Assembly: GCA_902495325.1 (NCBI GenBank)
Contig: CABUWK010000033.1
Coordinates: forward strand, 1 to 25,715
Reading direction: 5' to 3'
Source of the DNA: an uncultured Acidiphilium sp.
GTDB lineage: Bacteria > Bacillota > Clostridia > Christensenellales > Borkfalkiaceae
Length of the DNA: 25,715 nt
Part shown: in pieces, positions 1 through 7,096 of the stretch
Layout: the number at the start of each line of letters is the position of its first letter
Numbering within the stretch: position 1 is the first letter of the stretch
Program-made: the position numbers and the translations under genes
Notes under the pieces: generated by a model
Told to the model about the DNA's origin: nothing
Databases searched by the model: none
Seen by the model: only the letters and a program-made list of their open reading frames with translations

Positions 1-80
1 AAACGTATAACACGCGAGCGGAACGCAGTATTAGTCAAAAACACGGCGTAAGACCGGGTTTAAATGCAATCACCTGTGGC

Positions 81-212
81 TAACGGCGATAAATTCAGGA
101 AAATCGAGGCAAACGAGCGAAGTCATACTCGATCGTATTACAAGCGAGTTTAACAAAGATTTTACGAATTTTGCGCCGTTAAAACTTAATGCGGTTCAAA
201 TTTCTCTCGGCT
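81..212 (-). repeat. Partial copy of the structured palindromic repeat found in full at 17822-18101
   Basis: Positions 81-184 are a near-identical reverse-complement copy of 17850-17957, beginning TAACGGCG and ending CGCCGTTAAAA. The arm at 185-212 matches the reverse complement of the outer arm at 17822-17849 at about 22 of 28 positions. The second palindromic module and the second outer arm of the full element are not recognisable here, so this copy is incomplete. Nothing else is evident in bases 1-80. Confidence 0.8.
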
Positions 213-255
213 AACGGAAAAGGAAGAAAACTTTCTTAAAACCATATAAAAACGT

Positions 256-284
256 TTGACAAAACAAAAGAAAAATACTATAAT
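256..284 (+). promoter_or_regulatory. Consensus sigma-A promoter for tRNA-Arg
   Basis: TTGACA at 256-261 and TATAAT at 279-284 with a 17-bp spacer match both hexamers perfectly. Transcription should start near 291, giving a leader of about 130 nt before the tRNA. No open frame with a ribosome-binding site lies in between. Confidence 0.85.
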
Positions 285-376
285 ATTTTAGCATTCTGAG
301 ATGTGGTGCGGTATTTTTTGATATCGGTTTGCCGGGAATTTCGGGAAAGCGGTTTTCGTTATCCGGTCGGATAATT

Positions 377-397
377 CTTTGGTCTACGGAACCAAAG
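377..397 (+). other. tRNA-Arg anticodon-arm look-alike hairpin in the tRNA leader
   Basis: CTTTGGT (377-383), loop CTACGGA (384-390) and ACCAAAG (391-397) form a perfect 7-bp stem with a 7-nt loop. Twenty bases (379-398) are identical to 450-469 inside tRNA-Arg and include the ACG anticodon. The bases around it do not fold as a tRNA: I see no D arm, T arm or acceptor. It may be a decayed recombination site or an RNA mimic of the anticodon arm. A short hairpin TTATCC/GGATAA precedes it at about 359-374. Confidence 0.7.
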
Positions 398-422
398 GCG
401 AAAACAACTGAATAATCAATAT

Positions 423-499
423 GCACCATTAGCTCAACTGGATAGAGCGTTGGTCTACGGAACCAAAGGTTGGGGATTCGAACTCCTCATGGTGCACCA
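423..499 (+). tRNA. tRNA-Arg (anticodon ACG)
   Basis: A full cloverleaf can be drawn: acceptor GCACCAT/ATGGTGC pairs perfectly, D stem GCTC/GAGC, anticodon stem TTGGT/ACCAA with loop CTACGGA, T stem GGGGA/TCCTC with loop TTCGAAC, discriminator A and encoded CCA. The ACG anticodon, with A34 normally deaminated to inosine, reads CGN arginine codons. An integrase gene lies downstream, and tRNA genes are usual attachment sites for such enzymes. Confidence 0.96.
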
Positions 500-536
500 A
501 AAACAGCCCAAAATCAAACATTTTGGGCTGTTTTTT
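500..536 (+). terminator. Intrinsic terminator of tRNA-Arg
   Basis: AACAGCCCAAAAT pairs with ATTTTGGGCTGTT across a short loop (about 502-532) and is followed by a T run. It starts immediately after the CCA end. Confidence 0.9.
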
Positions 537-570
537 ACTCGTTTTAGGTCTATTTATGGCTAACTTGTTG

Positions 571-686
571 TTTGTTCTAATAAAATTTCGCGATTTTTAT
601 TAGAACAAAACGGGGTGTTTATGTTCTCCCCCAAAACCCCCGAAAATGCCGAAAATGGCTCTGTTCTAATAAAAGTTCTAATAAAA
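571..686. repeat. Four copies of the 12-bp motif GTTCTAATAAAA between tRNA-Arg and the integrase
   Basis: Exact copies lie at 574-585 (+), 594-605 (-), 663-674 (+) and 675-686 (+). The first two form a perfect 15-bp inverted repeat (571-585/594-608, 8-nt spacer); the last two are tandem. Iterated short motifs beside an integrase gene and its tRNA are typical of arm-type integrase binding sites, and the integrase here carries an N-terminal arm-binding-type region. That role is inference. The rest of 537-801 is A+T-rich and has no supported gene. Confidence 0.75.
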
Positions 687-801
687 TCGAAAATTTTTGT
701 GCAAGAGCGGCGGTCATTTTTACCGTTATCGACAGTTAAATTTTGTTTATTACTATTGAATCTTTATAAGTTTTTTTTGAATATTTTTATAAAAACAACG
801 A

Positions 802-829
802 AAAAAGGACGCCGATCGGCGTCCTTTTT
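802..829. terminator. Bidirectional terminator at the 3' end of the integrase gene
   Basis: AAAAAGGACGCC (802-813), GATC, GGCGTCCTTTTT (818-829) is a perfect 12-bp stem with A/T tracts on both sides. It directly abuts the integrase stop codon at 830-832. Confidence 0.9.
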
Positions 830-2146
830 CTACATTTCGATGGGGTTCTTTTTCATTCCTTTAAGCGATTGCTCGTCTTTATACGCAAGATATTCCTCAA
901 GAGAGTTAAAGCCGAGTTTTTTCATTTCGTCGATTGCCTGCATAAGTATTTCTACATTTTTCCTGTCTTGTGCGGGTGGCTTTTCTTCTGTCGGTTCTTC
1001 ATAGGCTTGCGTAAGAGTTTGAGCCGCTTTTACCTTTGCGCTGAAATCCAAGTGAGAATAAACGTCCGCCGTCGTTCCGAAATTCGAGTGTCCGAGCCAC
1101 TCCTGTATTTCTTTCAACTGCACTCCGTTTGCTAAAAGGTTACTTGCACAACTGTGCCTTAAATCGTGCAGACGGATATGTTGCAGATTTTTCTCTTTCA
1201 ACAAATCGGCAAATTTTTTCGTCATGTGGTCGGGGTAGATTATTTTGCCGTTTTCCTCTACGCAAACGTAATCGAGATAGCGTGTATCGTAAGTATTCCC
1301 GTAGAATCGTTTATTCTCTTCTATCTGTGCTTTATGCTTTAACAGAGCGGATTCTACGGCGGGGATAAGCGGAAGCGTGCGATGGCTCTTTTCGGTTTTC
1401 AAATCGTCCGTTAAAATGACTTCTTTGTCCACGACGAGCAGTTTGTGATTTACGGTTATCAGTTTATGGTCAAAGTCTATTGCGCTCCAACGGAGCCCTA
1501 AAACCTCACTACGGCGGAATCCGTAATAAGCAGCAAGCATAAACGGTATTTCGAGTTTATGTCCTTTTATTGCCGCAAAAAACGCCTTCATTTCGTTTTT
1601 GTCGTAGAAAGACATAGAAGTCTTTTCTTTCTTTATGGAATCGATATAGTCAAACGGGTTATCCGGAATCAATTTGTCCCTGTATGCCTGTCTTAAAGCC
1701 GGGCGAAGCACGCAATTATAATGTTTCAGGGTAATTTTCTTAACCCCGTGCTTTAACCTGTCTTCGTAGAAATCGTTAATTTCTTTTTCAGTAATATCGA
1801 TTAACCGTAGTTTTTTCGGGTCGAAATACGACTTAAAAAGTTTTATGTAGTGTTTTAGATATAAACTGTATACGGACGGGGATAATTCGGATTTTTTACT
1901 TTCTACATATTTCAGACAATAATCCGAAAACAACATGGTTGCATCCGATTTATCTACGGTTTTGGGTTTGCCGCGGTTTTCGAGTTTATTGAACAGATTT
2001 GTCTGTTCTTCTTCAAATCCCTGCATTTTCCGTGCAAGAAATTCTTTTGCTTCTTTTTTATTTCCGCGTTCTGTCAGTCCCGTGGCGTACCATTTATATT
2101 TTTGTTTTCCCGCCTCGTCCTTGTAACCGATTTCGTTGAATCTCAT
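830..2146 (-). CDS. Tyrosine recombinase/integrase
   Basis: Site-specific recombinase that integrates and excises a mobile element, usually at a tRNA gene. The 438-residue protein has an N-terminal arm-type DNA-binding region (about 1-50), a core-binding SAM-like domain (about 70-170) and a C-terminal catalytic domain. Catalytic residues are visible: Arg211 (YYGFRRSEV), Lys near 250, His327 and Arg330 (HDLRH), His353 (LGHSNFGTT) and the nucleophile Tyr363 (DVYSHLD). The domain is complete, so it is likely active. ATG at 2146 is preceded by AGGAG at good spacing. It is divergent from the ATPase and ends at a strong terminator. Visibly more A+T-rich than the genes after 3830. The target is probably tRNA-Arg at 423-499, but no second attachment site was found by eye. 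Confidence 0.95.
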   Translation of the reverse strand: MRFNEIGYKDEAGKQKYKWYATGLTERGNKKEAKEFLARKMQGFEEEQTNLFNKLENRGKPKTVDKSDATMLFSDYCLKYVESKKSELSPSVYSLYLKHYIKLFKSYFDPKKLRLIDITEKEINDFYEDRLKHGVKKITLKHYNCVLRPALRQAYRDKLIPDNPFDYIDSIKKEKTSMSFYDKNEMKAFFAAIKGHKLEIPFMLAAYYGFRRSEVLGLRWSAIDFDHKLITVNHKLLVVDKEVILTDDLKTEKSHRTLPLIPAVESALLKHKAQIEENKRFYGNTYDTRYLDYVCVEENGKIIYPDHMTKKFADLLKEKNLQHIRLHDLRHSCASNLLANGVQLKEIQEWLGHSNFGTTADVYSHLDFSAKVKAAQTLTQAYEEPTEEKPPAQDRKNVEILMQAIDEMKKLGFNSLEEYLAYKDEQSLKGMKKNPIEM

Positions 2147-2197
2147 ATTATCTCCTGTGTTTGTGTTTTTTGTTGAAACTTGTCTATTTTTAGAAAA

Positions 2198-2250
2198 TTT
2201 TACTCTATACAGTAAAAACTATTGACTTTTGATTGGTTTTTACTTATAAT
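2198..2250 (+). promoter_or_regulatory. Promoter of the ATPase gene with an adjacent palindrome
   Basis: TTGACT at 2222-2227 and TATAAT at 2245-2250, spacer 17 bp, lead to AAAGGAG at 2257-2263 and ATG at 2274. Just upstream, TTTTAC (2198-2203) and GTAAAA (2212-2217) form an inverted repeat with an 8-nt centre in the shared divergent region. It is a possible operator for both genes; I know of no protein that binds it. Confidence 0.75.
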
Positions 2251-2273
2251 GAATAGAAAGGAGTGTTGTAAAG

Positions 2274-3482
2274 ATGATATACAGAGTTGATTATATGCGC
2301 CAATTGCAGGCATTTAAGGATAACAAAATCATAAAAGTTGTTACCGGACTTCGCCGTTCGGGTAAATCCACGCTTTTACAAATGTATCGCGATGAACTTC
2401 TTGCTAACGGGGTTTCTCCCTCTCAAATACAGTTCGTCAATTTTGAATTGATGAAATACGACTATATCCGCTCGTACAGACAACTTTACGACTTTATAAC
2501 GCAAAACATCGTTGCAGACAAAAAGAATTATTTGTTCTTCGACGAAATCCAGCAGGTCGAAGGCTGGGAAAAGTCTATAAATTCGCTTACGCTTGAATAT
2601 GATACGGATATATACGTTACGGGTTCGAACGCATATCTTCTTTCTTCAGAACTTGCGACTTTAATCTCCGGGCGATACGTCGAAATAAAAATGTTGCCGT
2701 TGTCTTTCAAAGAGTATTACGAGTATTACAAAAACGACGGGAAAAGTACGGAAGAACTTTTTAACGATTATCTGAAATACGGCGGACTTCCGCAATTGCT
2801 TTCTCTGCCGTCGGACGAAAAAACGATTTCGTTGTTTTTGGAAAGTATTTACGACACCGTAATTCTGAAAGACGTTGTAGGGCGTAATAAATTGAAAGAC
2901 GTCGATCTTCTGAAACGCGTATTTGCCTTTGTGTGCGGAAACGTCGGCAGTATTACTTCGACGAACAGCATGGCGAAATATATCGCAATGGAAGCAAAAC
3001 TTGATACTTCGTTGCGTCCTGCGACAATCGGTAACATTCTTGAAATGCTTGAAAACGCATTTATCATTTACAAAGCGAACCGTTACGACGTTAAAGGCAA
3101 AGAAGTCTTAAAATCGCTTGAAAAGTATTACGTTGCCGATACGGGATTAAAAAATACCGTTGTCGGATACAATTTGGAAAATTACGGACATTCGATAGAA
3201 AATGTTGTTTATCTTGAACTGCTGCGCCGCGGATACAAAGTTTATGTCGGTAAATGCGACAATAAAGAAATCGATTTCGTTGCTATCAAAAAGGAAGAAA
3301 CCCGCTATTTTCAGGTAACGGAAAGTCTTGCCGATGCAAAAACACAAGAGCGTGAAGTCGCACCTTTCTACTCAACAAACGATTTTTACGAGAAGACGAT
3401 CATCACAACCGACAAAACTTACGCTACAAATGTAAACGGTATCAAAATCGTTAATCTGACCGATTTCCTTTTATCGGAATAA
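2274..3482 (+). CDS. AAA_14/DUF4143 family ATPase
   Basis: 402-residue cytoplasmic ATPase of the widespread but poorly understood AAA_14 plus DUF4143 family, common in accessory regions. Walker A is GLRRSGKST (25-33), Walker B YLFFDE (86-91) with the usual EIQ next, and a sensor-type VTGSNA (115-120). Family signatures SGRYVEIKMLPLSF and YLKYGGLP (about 167-173) follow. The C-terminal part has a restriction-endonuclease-like pattern, KEIDFVA (331-337) then YFQV (345-348). Full length for the family. It has its own consensus promoter and shares the A+T-rich composition of the integrase, so the two probably arrived together. A defence or stabilisation role would be guesswork. Confidence 0.92.
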   Translation: MIYRVDYMRQLQAFKDNKIIKVVTGLRRSGKSTLLQMYRDELLANGVSPSQIQFVNFELMKYDYIRSYRQLYDFITQNIVADKKNYLFFDEIQQVEGWEKSINSLTLEYDTDIYVTGSNAYLLSSELATLISGRYVEIKMLPLSFKEYYEYYKNDGKSTEELFNDYLKYGGLPQLLSLPSDEKTISLFLESIYDTVILKDVVGRNKLKDVDLLKRVFAFVCGNVGSITSTNSMAKYIAMEAKLDTSLRPATIGNILEMLENAFIIYKANRYDVKGKEVLKSLEKYYVADTGLKNTVVGYNLENYGHSIENVVYLELLRRGYKVYVGKCDNKEIDFVAIKKEETRYFQVTESLADAKTQEREVAPFYSTNDFYEKTIITTDKTYATNVNGIKIVNLTDFLLSE

Positions 3483-3485
3483 GAA

Positions 3486-3675
3486 AGCGGGTATCCCGCT
3501 TGTCTTAAAAAGCGTGTTTCGGGCGGGCAAAACGCCCGACTGAATTGCGACTGATCCTGCTTGGAAAAAACAGGTCTGTTTTACCCGTTTCCGAGCCGGT
3601 TGTATCATTTTCAAAAGGCTTTGCATCGTGCCGTTGATCATTTTCCCGACCTCGGGAAAATGATCTTTTCCTATG
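3486..3675 (+). terminator. Cluster of three hairpins after the ATPase gene, the last terminator-like
   Basis: AAGCGGG/CCCGCTT (3486-3502), TCGGGCG/CGCCCGA (3520-3540) and a perfect 14-bp inverted repeat GATCATTTTCCCGA/TCGGGAAAATGATC (3636-3649/3652-3665) followed by TTTTCC. The last resembles an intrinsic terminator with a 2-nt spacer. No protein-coding frame with a ribosome-binding site is convincing in 3483-3834. Confidence 0.6.
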
Positions 3676-3742
3676 CCGGGCAAGAATAAAAACGAATCAT
3701 AATCTGGCGGCATATCTTTGACCGATAAGACTGTATAAGTAC

Positions 3743-3786
3743 AAAAAAACGGTGTGAAAGAAGAATTTTTTCACATCGTTTTTTTT
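3743..3786. terminator. Bidirectional terminator between the converging ATPase and MATE genes
   Basis: AACGGTGTGAAA pairs with TTTCACATCGTT (one G-U pair), flanked by an A run at 3743-3749 and a long T run ending at 3786. The symmetry suits termination on both strands. Confidence 0.85.
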
Positions 3787-3834
3787 ATTCTGTATTACGA
3801 TAATCGGCTTATAGAGCGATATATCTTTTTTTAT

Positions 3835-5232
3835 TTATACGGAAGCCTTGGATACGGTTTCTTCCGGTTCTTCGGGGCGTGAGGGGAAATCTTTCGTGGT
3901 TTTCCGGTAAACGATAAAGAAATAGATCGCTTCGAAGATCGCGGTGATCGTCCAGGAAAAACTGTAGAGAAGGAAAAGTGAGGTAAGGGTCCCGAAATGA
4001 CGGAAAACGGTGTAGATCCAGACGATGCGGAAAACGCAGGACCCCAGGATCACGAAGATTGTCGGGATCACGGTTTTGCCGAGCCCGCGCGAGGCGGCGA
4101 TGGTGCAGTCCATAAACACGGAAACCATGTAGGAAACGCCCATTACCTGAAGGCGATATCTTCCCGCTTCGATCACGGCGTCGGACGAAGTGAATATGCC
4201 GAGGAAAACGCGATAGAATTTCGCCAGCCCGAGCCCGAGAAATGCTCCGAGGGCGAACGAATACAACAGGCTGATAAAATAGCTGTGCAGGATTTTCTTT
4301 TTGTTTCTCTGCCCGAAACTCTGCCCGATAAAGCTGGAACATGCCATGTAAAAGGCTGCGAGAACGTCATAGATCAGCGGGTCGGCGTTCTGAGCGGCTA
4401 CGATCCCTTCCACCGTGACGTGATCGAAGGAATTCACCGCCTTCTGGATGAACAGATTGGCGATTGCGAAAATGATGTTCTGTAGCCCCGCCGGCACGCC
4501 GAGCACGAGGACCTGTTTCGTTTTGTCTTTATCCGGTTTCAGTCTGGAAAGCCTGAGACAGAAAATATCGTTGCTTCTGAACAGAGAGAACAGAATGAGA
4601 AAAGCCGAAAGGTATTGAGAAATAATGCTGGCAAGCGCGACGCCGGCAACGTCGAGCCGGCATACGATCACGAAAAAGAGGTTGAGCGCGATGTTGAGTA
4701 TGCCGGAAATAAACAGAATGATCAACGGCTTTTTCGTGTTGCCTACGGCAGAATACAGACCGTTGCCGAAGTTGTAGATGGCGACGGCAGGCATGCCGAT
4801 GAAATAAATGCGGAGATACAGTTCGGCGCCGGCGATCAATTCTTCTTTGGTGTCGAGAATTTCGAGAAGGGGTCTTACGCCGATCATTCCGATCAGGGTA
4901 AGGATCAGCCCGATGACGGGTGCGAGAAAAGCGGAGGTGTGAACGGATTTTTCCACGCCTTTTTTATCGCCCGCTCCGAAGCAGGTGGCGATCACGACGT
5001 TGATCCCGCCCCCGATACCGATCAGAAACCCGGTGAACAGGGTGACGATCGTAGAGGTGGAACCGACCGAGCCGAGCGCGGTATCGCCGTCCGAAGCGAA
5101 ATTGCCGACGATCGCGATATCTGACATGTTGAACAGAACCTGCAACAGGTTCGATGCAACCAGCGGAAGGCTGAAGAGGAAAATGTTCTTCCAGAGGTTG
5201 CCTTTTATCAGGTTTTTAGCTTTCGAAACCAT
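3835..5232 (-). CDS. MATE family efflux transporter
   Basis: Multidrug and toxin extrusion antiporter, about 465 residues with roughly 12 membrane segments, which exports cationic or drug-like compounds using a Na+ or H+ gradient. Family features include the start KGNLWKNIFLFSLPLVASNLLQ, GTSTI-type polar stretches and a second half beginning near KQVLVLGVPAGLQN. The start is placed at the ATG at 5232. The same frame stays open back to a TTG at 5412, but that TTG is the -35 hexamer of the gene's promoter, so the longer form cannot be made from this promoter. A weak AAGGA precedes 5232. The leader of about 145 nt contains a hairpin and repeated motifs. Substrate unknown. Confidence 0.93.
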   Translation of the reverse strand: MVSKAKNLIKGNLWKNIFLFSLPLVASNLLQVLFNMSDIAIVGNFASDGDTALGSVGSTSTIVTLFTGFLIGIGGGINVVIATCFGAGDKKGVEKSVHTSAFLAPVIGLILTLIGMIGVRPLLEILDTKEELIAGAELYLRIYFIGMPAVAIYNFGNGLYSAVGNTKKPLIILFISGILNIALNLFFVIVCRLDVAGVALASIISQYLSAFLILFSLFRSNDIFCLRLSRLKPDKDKTKQVLVLGVPAGLQNIIFAIANLFIQKAVNSFDHVTVEGIVAAQNADPLIYDVLAAFYMACSSFIGQSFGQRNKKKILHSYFISLLYSFALGAFLGLGLAKFYRVFLGIFTSSDAVIEAGRYRLQVMGVSYMVSVFMDCTIAASRGLGKTVIPTIFVILGSCVFRIVWIYTVFRHFGTLTSLFLLYSFSWTITAIFEAIYFFIVYRKTTKDFPSRPEEPEETVSKASV

Positions 5233-5335
5233 AATTTTTGTATTTCCTTGATCGTTCGCAGGATCCGGTGCGGGATCACGGTTTGTTTCATATTTTTGCG
5301 TTGACCCTGTTTGGCGGAATCCGGAAAAGAAAAGA

Positions 5336-5412
5336 TTGCACCTGCAACAACAGGTGCAACGTAATTCAACGTAACTCGGATTAAGTATACAATTTACGTT
5401 GCGTTTTGTCAA
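5336..5412 (-). promoter_or_regulatory. MATE promoter with CAACGTAA repeats and leader hairpin
   Basis: On the minus strand TTGACA (5412-5407) and TATACT (5389-5384) are separated by 17 bp. CAACGTAA occurs at 5357-5364 and 5368-5375, and inverted at 5394-5401 inside the spacer. A perfect 9-bp inverted repeat TTGCACCTG/CAGGTGCAA (5336-5344/5351-5359) lies in the early leader, followed on the transcript by a T-rich stretch. These look like repressor sites plus a possible attenuator; the regulator is not in the window. Confidence 0.75.
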
Positions 5413-5494
5413 TCAAATCGCCTGCGTTGCGTGTGCCGCCAAAAAATATTTTCGGGGGCGGATCAGGGGAAGAAAAAATTCCGCAAGGACAGGG

Positions 5495-5552
5495 GCGGTG
5501 AGAAATTCCGTATAAAACCTGGAAAGGGAGCGGTGAGAAATTCTGTATAAAA
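5495..5552. repeat. 23-bp direct repeat, 35-bp period
   Basis: GCGGTGAGAAATTC(C/T)GTATAAAA occurs at 5495-5517 and 5530-5552 with one mismatch. A more decayed relative may lie one period upstream near 5458-5480. The second copy runs into ATTCTGT/ACAGAAT, a hairpin at about 5540-5560. This lies directly upstream of the amidohydrolase promoter. The rest of 5413-5595 holds no supported gene. Confidence 0.7.
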
Positions 5553-5595
5553 AACAGAATACGCGGAAATTTTACGCATGCGTTTCTTTGCGGGG

Positions 5596-5624
5596 TTGAC
5601 AAAAAGCCGGCATTCGGGTATAAT
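5596..5624 (+). promoter_or_regulatory. Consensus promoter giving an apparently leaderless amidohydrolase mRNA
   Basis: TTGACA 5596-5601, 17-bp spacer, TATAAT 5619-5624. The start codon begins at 5631, exactly where the first transcribed base is expected (6-7 nt after the -10). No ribosome-binding site fits between. Confidence 0.85.
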
Positions 5625-5630
5625 AACGGT

Positions 5631-6917
5631 ATGATGAAATACGCGCTTATAAACGGGAAAATTCTCGACGGTAAAAAGGATATGAAGGTGCGGGAAGGAT
5701 TTTGTATCCTTGTCGACGACGGTGTTATCACGGCTGTGGCGGAAGAAAGCCGCACGGACCTGAACGGATATAAAAAAATCGACCTCGGCGGAAAATACGT
5801 CATGCCGGGGCTGATCAATATGCACGTCCACCTGGCGGGCAACGGGAAACCGCAGAAAAAGCAGAAAGACAATGCAAAACTCGTAAAAAAGATCATGAGT
5901 ACGCCGCTTACGCGGGCAATCGCTTACCGGATAGTGGCGGGGTTTGCGAAAACGGAACTTTTCAGCGGCGTTACGTCGATCAGAACGATGGGCGGGCTTG
6001 CCGATTTCGATTCGAGACTGCGTGACGAAATTCTTGCCGGCAAGAAGGACGGTCCGAGGATCCTGGCGGCAAACCGCGGCATTTCCGTGGAAGGCGGACA
6101 CATGGCGGGTTCGGTGGCGATCGCGGCGAAGAGTAAAGAAGAAGCTCTCGCGATCCTCGGAAACAACAGAAAGGAAAAGGTCGATCTCGTGAAACTGATG
6201 ATCACGGGCGGCGTTCTCGACGCGAAAGAAAAGGGTGTTCCCGGCGAGGTGAAAATGCCTGCCGATATGGTGAAAGCCGTTTGCGAAAAGGCGCATGAAG
6301 AAGGGTATCTCGTTGCGGCGCATGCCGAATCTTCCGCAGGGGTGAAACTCGCGCTCGAAAACGGCGTGGATTCGATCGAACACGGTGCCGCGCCGACGGA
6401 AGAGATCCTCGGGCTTTTCCGCAGCCGCGGAGCATTTTTGTGTACCACGATCTCTCCCGCTCTCCCTTACGCTTTGTTCGATCGTTCGGTTTCGCATGTG
6501 TCGGAAACGGAACAGTACAACGGGAAAGTGGTTTTCGACGGGATCATTGCCAATTCGAAGGCTGCCTTAGAGCAGGGGATCCCCGTCGTTCTCGGAAACG
6601 ACGTCGGATGCCCGTGGATCACGCAGTACGATTTCTGGCGGGAGCTGTATTATTTTCACAAGTATACAGGCGTAAGCAATTCGTTTGCCTTATACACGGC
6701 AACGCTCGGCAGTGCGGAGGCGGCGGGGATCGGCCATATCACCGGATCGATCGAAGAGGGAAAGTGCGCCGATCTGATCGTCACGAAAGACGATCCGCTC
6801 AGCGATCTGCGCGCCCTCGAAAGGGTAGAAACGGTGATCGCCCGCGGAAAAATTTACGATCGTCCGAAAGTGAAGGTCAATAAAAAGGTAAAGGCGGAAC
6901 TCGATAAGTTTTTGTGA
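5631..6917 (+). CDS. Metal-dependent amidohydrolase (imidazolonepropionase/prolidase-like)
   Basis: 428-residue cytoplasmic TIM-barrel hydrolase of the amidohydrolase superfamily, which cleaves amide or peptide-like C-N bonds with one or two metal ions. Metal ligands are in family order: His65 and His67 (NMHVHLAG), Lys188 (DLVKLMITGG, the usual carboxylated lysine), His231 (AAHAE), His251 (SIEHG) and Asp324 (LGNDVG). The N- and C-terminal beta-sandwich parts are both present (ILDGKKDMKV, and GSIEEGKCADLIVTKDDPL near the end). Complete and probably active. The substrate cannot be read from sequence; relatives include prolidases and dipeptidases. Starts with ATG ATG, with no Shine-Dalgarno in front of either. 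Monocistronic. Confidence 0.92.
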   Translation: MMKYALINGKILDGKKDMKVREGFCILVDDGVITAVAEESRTDLNGYKKIDLGGKYVMPGLINMHVHLAGNGKPQKKQKDNAKLVKKIMSTPLTRAIAYRIVAGFAKTELFSGVTSIRTMGGLADFDSRLRDEILAGKKDGPRILAANRGISVEGGHMAGSVAIAAKSKEEALAILGNNRKEKVDLVKLMITGGVLDAKEKGVPGEVKMPADMVKAVCEKAHEEGYLVAAHAESSAGVKLALENGVDSIEHGAAPTEEILGLFRSRGAFLCTTISPALPYALFDRSVSHVSETEQYNGKVVFDGIIANSKAALEQGIPVVLGNDVGCPWITQYDFWRELYYFHKYTGVSNSFALYTATLGSAEAAGIGHITGSIEEGKCADLIVTKDDPLSDLRALERVETVIARGKIYDRPKVKVNKKVKAELDKFL

Positions 6918-6954
6918 TAGCGTTCCGGAATTTTCAGAAGCAGTGTAATAATAA

Positions 6955-7007
6955 AAGCGGTTAGCTTGCGCTAACCGCTTGAAAATTTTCTACGGCTGTG
7001 ATATAAT
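6955..7007 (+). promoter_or_regulatory. Terminator hairpin overlapping the promoter of the hydrolase/transglutaminase pair
   Basis: AAGCGGTTAGC/GCTAACCGCTT (6955-6965/6970-6980) is a perfect 11-bp stem. Its last two bases are the first two of the -35 TTGAAA (6979-6984); TATAAT follows at 7002-7007, spacer 17 bp. The hairpin has a weak T tract on the plus strand and a better one on the minus strand. Confidence 0.75.
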
Positions 7008-7096
7008 GTTTCCGGAGAAAAAATTTGCGTTCGGGTGAGTTGCGCAATGCAGTCGCCTGCGGATAAAACGCAATCGCATGAGGAGAGAAGACGGTT

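Noticed and set aside
211..429. 72-codon minus-strand frame
   Set aside because: It covers the tRNA-Arg promoter and leader on the opposite strand, with no known family.
3471..3713. 80-codon minus-strand frame in the gap after the ATPase
   Set aside because: It crosses three hairpins, has no recognisable domain, and its 3' end overlaps the ATPase gene.
5233..5412. Extended N-terminus of the first MATE protein (60 extra residues, Cys-rich)
   Set aside because: Its TTG start is the -35 box of the promoter, and the segment covers the -10 and a leader hairpin.
5463..6497. 344-codon minus-strand frame opposite the amidohydrolase
   Set aside because: Arg/His/Phe-rich shadow of a clear enzyme gene, with no family resemblance.
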